Translations under genes and position numbers: made by a program
Shown here: positions 14,823-19,017 of the stretch, one piece after another
Layout: the number at the start of each line of letters is the position of its first letter
Position numbering within the stretch: position 1 is the stretch's first letter
Notes under the pieces: model-generated
What the model saw: only the letters and a program-made list of their open reading frames with translations
Database searches by the model: none
What the model was told of the DNA's origin: nothing
Assembly (NCBI GenBank): GCA_045652405.1
Contig: JAZRUF010000127.1
Coordinates: 1 to 19,017 of the forward strand
Source of the DNA: JAZRUF01 sp045652405
GTDB taxonomy: Bacteria; Bacillota; Clostridia; Oscillospirales; JAAYXM01
Length of the DNA stretch: 19,017 nt
Direction of reading: 5' to 3'

Positions 14823-15170
14823 ATGCGTTATACCTGTTCTTTAAAGAATAATTTTGAATTTCGCAGATTGTATAACCGCGGTAAAAATGCGGTTAATCCC
14901 TATTTGGCTATTTATTTCCGCAAGACCGGGAATAAAGAAAATCGGCTGGGGATAACCGTAAGTACCAAGGTCGGAAAGGCGGTTACCAGAAATCTGGTGC
15001 GCCGCAGGATTAGAGAGGCATATCGCCTTCATGAGAGCGAATTTATTTCGCCTGTTGATTTGGTGATTGTTGCCCGTGTAAGATGCGCGAATTCAACGTT
15101 TCGGCAAATAGAAGATGCCCTGCTCGAGATTTCGGGCAAGCTCGGTCTTTTAAAGGGAGCCGAAGAATGA
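14823..15170 (+). CDS. rnpA: Ribonuclease P protein component
   Basis: The 115-residue basic protein is the cofactor of the RNase P ribozyme in tRNA 5' maturation. The RNR signature is in TRNLVRRRIREAYR (55-68), preceded by GITVSTKVGKA. The ATG at 14823 is chosen because it has AGGAG 7 nt upstream and gives the normal family length. The frame stays open back to 14727, but that stretch encodes a Phe/Cys-rich sequence unlike RnpA. The 155-nt gap after rpmH holds no gene; it contains a 7-nt tandem motif (GGTAAGT twice and GGCAAGG, 14702-14722) and a pyrimidine-rich tract. The TGA stop overlaps the yidD ATG by four bases (ATGA). Confidence 0.96.
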   Translation: MRYTCSLKNNFEFRRLYNRGKNAVNPYLAIYFRKTGNKENRLGITVSTKVGKAVTRNLVRRRIREAYRLHESEFISPVDLVIVARVRCANSTFRQIEDALLEISGKLGLLKGAEE

Positions 15171-15379
15171 AAAAAATACTCATTTTACTCATAAAAGGAT
15201 ACAGAAAATTTATTTCGCCGTATAAAACGCCTTGTTGCAGATTTACGCCGACGTGCTCGCAGTATGCGATCGAGGCGCTGGAAAAATATGGTTTTTTTAA
15301 AGGCGGATGGATGGCTTTTTTGCGTCTTATGCGTTGTAATCCCTTTAGCGGACGCAGCGGCTATGATCCTGTAAAGTAG
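15167..15379 (+). CDS. yidD: Membrane protein insertion efficiency factor YidD
   Basis: This 70-residue protein carries the family hallmarks CRFTPTCSQYA (24-34), GGW, RCNPF (56-60) and a C-terminal GYDPVK. YidD is a small membrane-associated factor that assists YidC-dependent insertion. The first 10 residues (MKKILILLIK) form a short basic-hydrophobic, probably amphipathic anchor. The ATG at 15167 overlaps the rnpA stop and has GGGAG 7 nt upstream inside rnpA, so translation is coupled. It lies 20 nt before yidC, its functional partner. Confidence 0.96.
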   Translation: MKKILILLIKGYRKFISPYKTPCCRFTPTCSQYAIEALEKYGFFKGGWMAFLRLMRCNPFSGRSGYDPVK

Positions 15380-15399
15380 ACACAAAGGGGTTTTAAACT

Positions 15400-16254
15400 A
15401 TGATTAATTTCTTTAATACGATTATTACCAGGCCTTTTGGTTGGATTTTATATCAGCTTTGGGAGTTTATAGGCTCATACGGTATTGCGCTTATTTTATT
15501 TACTTTGCTTGCAAAGATTGTCCTGCTACCATTCCAGATGAAAAGTAAAAAAAGTATGGTGGACATGCAGCGGATCCAACCTCAGCTTAAAGAGCTTGAG
15601 AAGAAATATAAGAACAATAAAGAGCAGTATTCGCTTGCGGTTCAGAAGCTTTATAAGAAGGAAAAGGTAAGCCTGACCGGCGGTTGCCTGCCTCTTCTTC
15701 TTACAATGCCGATAATGCTCGGTCTTTATGCGGTAGTGCGTCAGCCTCTTACGTTTATGTTTGGATTTGACCAGGACCTTATCCGTCAGATAGCTGAGAT
15801 AGTCGGAGTTGCTACGGATAATGTAAAAAACATGAGTTATCTGGAAATTCAAATTGCATCTAAGATGGGTGAATTTCAGACTCAGCTCAGCTCAATTATC
15901 CCCAATTTAAAGGTAATTGATTTCCATTTTCTCGGGCTTGACCTTGCTGCTATTCCGCAGCTTTCTCAAATAAGCGTTTTGTGGATAATTCCGGCTCTTT
16001 CCGGTTTAACATCTTATGCATATTCAATGCTTGTAAAGAAGTATCAGCCCGCACCTGCTGCAGACAATGATCAGGCACAGGCAATGAACGGATGCACAAC
16101 ATACATGATGCCGCTTATGTCGGTGTACATTGCGTTTATAGTTCCCGGCGGTCTGGGATTTTACTGGGTTGTAAATAACGTACTGATGATGGCTCAGGAG
16201 CCGTTACTTAATTGGTATTATACGAAATATAAGCCTTCAAAGGCTGCTAAATAA
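15400..16254 (+). CDS. yidC: Membrane protein insertase YidC/Oxa1 (SpoIIIJ type)
   Basis: The 284-residue polytopic protein inserts proteins into the cytoplasmic membrane alone or with SecYEG. Hydrophobic segments lie at about 22-45, 95-113, 188-212 and 234-267, the last probably two spans. Between the first two is a charged cytoplasmic coiled hairpin (about 50-90). The groove charge that is Arg in B. subtilis SpoIIIJ is Lys39 here (LLAKIVLLP). There is no lipobox near the N-terminus, unlike Bacillus YidC, so it is probably not a lipoprotein. The large proteobacterial periplasmic domain is absent. The ATG at 15400 has AAGGGG 9 nt upstream. Jag follows after 21 nt, as is usual. Confidence 0.96.
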   Translation: MINFFNTIITRPFGWILYQLWEFIGSYGIALILFTLLAKIVLLPFQMKSKKSMVDMQRIQPQLKELEKKYKNNKEQYSLAVQKLYKKEKVSLTGGCLPLLLTMPIMLGLYAVVRQPLTFMFGFDQDLIRQIAEIVGVATDNVKNMSYLEIQIASKMGEFQTQLSSIIPNLKVIDFHFLGLDLAAIPQLSQISVLWIIPALSGLTSYAYSMLVKKYQPAPAADNDQAQAMNGCTTYMMPLMSVYIAFIVPGGLGFYWVVNNVLMMAQEPLLNWYYTKYKPSKAAK

Positions 16255-16275
16255 AAGCGGGGGTGACCTTAGAAA

Positions 16276-16980
16276 ATGATAAAAGTGATTGAATCAACCG
16301 GAAAAACAATTGAAGAAGCAGTTTCTAACGGTTTGGAAATGCTTGGCGGGGTTGACAGAGATATGGTTTCTGTTGAGGTTCTTGAGAAACCGAAAGCCGG
16401 ATTCTTGGGAATTGGTGGAACCGCAGCGCGTGTAAGTCTTAAGTATGAAGAAACGGAAACCGATAAGGTAAAGAGCTTTTTGACCGGTCTTTTTGATAAG
16501 ATGCAGGTTCCGACCGAGGTTAACACGATTGTTGACGAGGAAAAGGGTGTTGTATCTGTTAATTTGTCCGGCGAAAATATGGGTATTTTAATTGGTCGTC
16601 GCGGTGAAACCTTAGATGCTATCCAGCATATAACCAATTTAGTTGCAAACCACGGCGTGGACAAGCATTTGCGCGTAATGATTGATACTGAAAATTACCG
16701 TCAGAAACGCGAAGAAGCACTGACACGTCTTGCACTCAAGGTTGCGGGTCAGGCTAAAAAGTATCGCAGGAATAAGGTTCTTGAGCCGATGAATGCGTAT
16801 GAGAGACATGTTATTCATTCAGCATTACAGGAGGTTGAGGATATTTCCACTTCCTCTACCGGTGTTGAGCCTAACCGTAGAGTTGTAATAAACTATACCG
16901 GTGCTGCAGCGCCTGAAAAAGCTCCGCGTTCATCCTCAACCGCTGCACCGATTAACCGTTCTTTTTACAGAAATTATTAA
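16276..16980 (+). CDS. jag: RNA-binding protein Jag/KhpB (Jag-N, KH, R3H)
   Basis: The 234-residue protein has the Jag N-terminal domain (about 1-55, with KPKAGFLGIGGTAARV), a KH domain with the GxxG loop IGRRGET (106-112), and an R3H domain with Arg177-x3-His181 and GVEPNRRVV (196-204). The last 30 residues are a low-complexity Ala/Ser/Pro tail. KhpB proteins bind RNA, often with KhpA, and influence cell division and envelope genes in Gram-positives. The ATG at 16276 follows yidC by 21 nt with GGGGGTG about 10 nt upstream. It ends the plus-strand operon, before a bidirectional terminator. Confidence 0.94.
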   Translation: MIKVIESTGKTIEEAVSNGLEMLGGVDRDMVSVEVLEKPKAGFLGIGGTAARVSLKYEETETDKVKSFLTGLFDKMQVPTEVNTIVDEEKGVVSVNLSGENMGILIGRRGETLDAIQHITNLVANHGVDKHLRVMIDTENYRQKREEALTRLALKVAGQAKKYRRNKVLEPMNAYERHVIHSALQEVEDISTSSTGVEPNRRVVINYTGAAAPEKAPRSSSTAAPINRSFYRNY

Positions 16981-16985
16981 TTTAC

Positions 16986-17037
16986 AAAGTATAAAAAGAC
17001 ACGATGCATTGCATCGGAGCTTTTTTGTGTATACTTT
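16986..17037. terminator. Bidirectional terminator between jag and the parB-linked gene
   Basis: CGATGC/GCATCG (17002-17007 and 17011-17016) form the core stem. AAAAAG/CTTTTT and, further out, AAAGTATA/TATACTTT extend it around small internal loops. T-runs follow on both strands (TTTTTT at 17021-17026; TTTTT on the minus strand), serving the convergent genes. Confidence 0.85.
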
Positions 17038-17038
17038 T

Positions 17039-17551
17039 CTATTTTATAACCGCTTCTATGCGAACCAATTCGCTCAAAGCATCTGCGGAGAGCGAGCCTC
17101 TTAAACCTTTTTCATCAAATTCTGCTATTAATCGCTTGCATTCTTTGGTTTTCTTCGATAAATATGCTTTTTCGATTTGCCACATATATTCGGCTGCTTT
17201 AGCTTTTTTGTCTGCACTCTGCAATTCTTCAAGCTGCTTTTTAAGCTCACTATTCTCTTTTGAAAGAGTTTCGTTGGTTTTTTCAAGCTCATCATTTCGT
17301 ACTAAAACCTGCTCTAGCCGAGCCTGAACGCCGGTCGAGACTTCAGTTTTTTGCGATATTTCCTCAAGCTCTTGCTTTATTTTATCAGTATCCGCCGCAA
17401 CACGCGCTTGAGAAAGATATGATAGTCCTATCAACACTCCGGCGAAAATAAATAATGCTATGCTGTAAACCACCAAAAAGTTTTTGCTTTTAGCGGGTTT
17501 ACTGGGTGTATCCTGTATCTGTACTTCTGCTTCTTTTATATTTTCATTCAC
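17039..17551 (-). CDS. Hypothetical membrane-anchored coiled-coil protein downstream of parB
   Basis: I do not recognise this 170-residue protein. Residues 1-24 are hydrophilic and end in basic KPAKSKN; one transmembrane span covers about 25-47; a strong Glu/Lys/Leu-rich coiled coil runs from about 53 to 115; the C-terminal 55 residues look like paired helices of TPR type (AEYMWQIEKAYLSKKTKECKR). The basic N-terminus suggests N-in, C-out topology. Translation starts at GTG (17549-17551), supported by AGGAGG 9 nt upstream that overlaps the parB stop; no other start fits. The 13-nt spacing indicates co-transcription with parA-parB. It is not DUF4446, the family I would expect after parB in Clostridia. 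A role in segregation or envelope tethering is speculative. Confidence 0.8.
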   Translation of the reverse strand: MNENIKEAEVQIQDTPSKPAKSKNFLVVYSIALFIFAGVLIGLSYLSQARVAADTDKIKQELEEISQKTEVSTGVQARLEQVLVRNDELEKTNETLSKENSELKKQLEELQSADKKAKAAEYMWQIEKAYLSKKTKECKRLIAEFDEKGLRGSLSADALSELVRIEAVIK

Positions 17552-17564
17552 GATAAATAACCTC

Positions 17565-18428
17565 CTACTTGGAAATACGCTCTAAAAGCTCTATCAGGGC
17601 TTCTAAATCGTTGTTGTCATAGTACTCAAGTTCTACCCTGCCCTTTTTACGGCCGGCGACAAATTTTACTTTGCGACCGAGACCGGAGGAAAGGCGGCGC
17701 TCAATATCTTCCAAATAATTTACGGTTATCCCGGTTTTAATTGCTTTGGTAGTTTTTTTGGATGCCTCTAAGGTCTTTTTCACCAAAACCTCGGTTTGCC
17801 GCACGCTGTATCCGTTTTGAGAGACTGTAAGCGCTATCTTCTCTTGAATTTCAGCGTCTGTAAGAGCTAAAAGGCATTTTGCGTGACCTGCGCTGAGTAT
17901 TCCGGTGGAAACCATTTCACGTACCGCCGGCATAAGCCCCAAAAGACGCAGTGAATTTGCAACCGCGGGTCTTGATTTTCCTACGCGCTCAGCGGTTTCC
18001 TCCTGCGTCAGGTTATATTCATCCATCAGCGTTTTATAACCTTCAGCTTCTTCTATCGGGTTTAAGTCCTGGCGCTGAAGGTTTTCAACCAGTGCAAGTT
18101 CCATTGCAGTGCGGTCATCCGCATCTACTATATGAACCGGAACTTCTGTTAGACCGGCTTCACGTGCTGCACGCCAGCGACGCTCACCTGCTATTATCTG
18201 ATAATGCCCCTCTTTGATTTTTCTGACAGCTATCGGCTGAAGAATTCCGTGCTGGCGGATAGATTCGCTCAGCTCCTGCAGGGCTTCCGGGTCAAATTCC
18301 TTTCTGGGCTGTCCTGCGTTGGGTTCTATTTCAGAGAGCGGAAGCGTTGATGCTGCAACGTTTCCCACTTCTATCGACATATCGGAGAAAAGAGCGTCCA
18401 GCCCTTTTCCCAATCCTCGTGCTCCCAT
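17565..18428 (-). CDS. parB: Chromosome-partitioning protein ParB (Spo0J family)
   Basis: The 287-residue protein is a CTP-dependent DNA clamp that loads at parS and spreads to form the segregation complex. The N-terminus GLGKGLDALFSD is the segment that stimulates ParA. The CTP-binding motif GERRWRAARE is at 81-90 and ENLQRQDLNPIEEA at 115-128. The helix-turn-helix covers about 141-165 (TQEETAERVGKSRPAVAN). A C-terminal dimerisation domain ends the protein. The ATG at 18428 has GGGAGGG 9 nt upstream within parA and begins two bases after the parA stop. It is ParB rather than Noc because of the ParA-stimulating N-terminus and the pairing with parA. No canonical parS was seen in the window. 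Confidence 0.96.
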   Translation of the reverse strand: MGARGLGKGLDALFSDMSIEVGNVAASTLPLSEIEPNAGQPRKEFDPEALQELSESIRQHGILQPIAVRKIKEGHYQIIAGERRWRAAREAGLTEVPVHIVDADDRTAMELALVENLQRQDLNPIEEAEGYKTLMDEYNLTQEETAERVGKSRPAVANSLRLLGLMPAVREMVSTGILSAGHAKCLLALTDAEIQEKIALTVSQNGYSVRQTEVLVKKTLEASKKTTKAIKTGITVNYLEDIERRLSSGLGRKVKFVAGRKKGRVELEYYDNNDLEALIELLERISK

Positions 18429-18430
18429 TT

Positions 18431-19017
18431 TTATTTTCCCTCCCAATTCTTGTTGAGTTCTATCAGTTCTTCTGCAAGAAGACCGTAGCATTCGGCTCCC
18501 TTTGAATATTTATCATATTCGCAAATCGGTTTTCCGTGGCTTGGTGCTTCTGCTAAGCGCACATTCCTGGGTATAGCGGTTTTAAACACCTGATTCGGGA
18601 AAAATCTTTTGACTTCCTGCGCTATTTGTACGGATAGATTGGTTCTTGAATCAAACATCGTAAGAAGAACGCCTTCTATCACTATATCAGGGTTCATTGC
18701 TTTTTTTATTGTTGACATTGTAGATGTAAGTGCGCTCAAACCTTCAAGCGCGTAAAAACCGCAGTCTACCGGGACTAAAACCGAATCTGCTGCGCATAGT
18801 GCGTTAATTGTCAATTGTCCCAAAGACGGCGGACAGTCGATTATTATAAAATCATAGTCACTGCGCACCTTATTCAGCGCATCGCCTAATAAACGGTGGC
18901 GGTTTTCCATGTCAAGCATCTCAACCTCGGCACCAGCTAAATTTGTGTTTGCAGCCAAAAGGTCTCCGTGCTTTGTTTTGCGGACAACTTCTTTTACAGA
19001 GGCCTTGTTTACAAGAA
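18431..19017 (-). CDS. parA: Chromosome-partitioning ATPase ParA (Soj), 3' part
   Basis: The gene enters from the right edge; 194 codons are visible and the N-terminus with the deviant Walker A P-loop lies outside. Visible family features are PANxNLAGAE-like AANTNLAGAEVE, the Walker B segment FIIIDCPPSLG with QLTINAL, VLVPVDCGFYALEGL, and the C-terminal PRNVRLAEAPSHGKPICEYD. ParA dimers bind DNA nonspecifically and are released by ParB, moving origins apart. A TTG at 18958 is not the start: the frame continues upstream with conserved-looking sequence to the window edge. It is transcribed toward parB, two bases away. Confidence 0.95.
   Translation of the reverse strand, partial: LVNKASVKEVVRKTKHGDLLAANTNLAGAEVEMLDMENRHRLLGDALNKVRSDYDFIIIDCPPSLGQLTINALCAADSVLVPVDCGFYALEGLSALTSTMSTIKKAMNPDIVIEGVLLTMFDSRTNLSVQIAQEVKRFFPNQVFKTAIPRNVRLAEAPSHGKPICEYDKYSKGAECYGLLAEELIELNKNWEGK

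Noticed and set aside
17905..18180. TTTCACGT/TTCACGTG-like strings in parB as parS sites
   Set aside because: They match only part of the 16-bp parS palindrome; no full site was seen by eye. A pattern search allowing two mismatches would settle it.

Overview
The window is a chromosomal replication-origin region of a low-to-moderate GC Gram-positive bacterium. The gene order recF-remB-gyrB-gyrA to the left of dnaN-dnaA, and rpmH-rnpA-yidD-yidC-jag to the right, is the Bacillota core order. The metabolic genes on the left (FTR-like reductase with thioredoxin, NifS/NifU, CysK, type-II glycerate kinase) fit an anaerobic member of class Clostridia. I cannot name a genus from sequence alone.

Layout, left to right. 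1-157: 5' end of a class I/II aminotransferase on the minus strand. 158-499: intergenic DNA with an aminotransferase promoter, a hairpin-rich repeat-like element and the trxA terminator. 500-3139: a minus-strand operon glycerate kinase - cysK - FTR-like protein - trxA. 3216-4833: nifS-nifU (minus). 5019-5465: rnhA (minus). 5543-14116: gyrA, gyrB, remB, recF, dnaN and dnaA, all minus, with a candidate oriC between dnaN and dnaA. 14117-14532: divergent control region carrying the dnaA and rpmH promoters and two structured leaders. 14533-16980: rpmH, rnpA, yidD, yidC and jag (plus). 17039-19017: a membrane coiled-coil protein, parB and the 3' part of parA (minus), convergent with jag.

How it works together. 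DnaA would melt the origin at 12.59-12.80 kb. There, tandem DnaA-box-like 9-mers abut a DnaA-trio-like array and an AT-rich stretch, in the same order as the B. subtilis basal unwinding system. DnaN, RecF and gyrase serve the forks. ParAB segregate the origins. The rpmH-jag operon makes ribosomal protein L34, the RNase P protein and the YidD/YidC membrane-insertion machinery. The left-hand metabolic block links carbon entry (glycerate), cysteine synthesis, Fe-S assembly and thiol reduction.

Most of the window is canonical, and I found no wholly new multi-gene system. The most informative details are regulatory: the DnaA-trio origin, mutually exclusive hairpins in the dnaA and rpmH leaders, and a terminator whose hairpin is split by the next operon's promoter. 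Beyond these, both gyrase quinolone pockets carry non-standard residues, and parAB faces the replication fork with an unrecognised membrane coiled-coil gene downstream.
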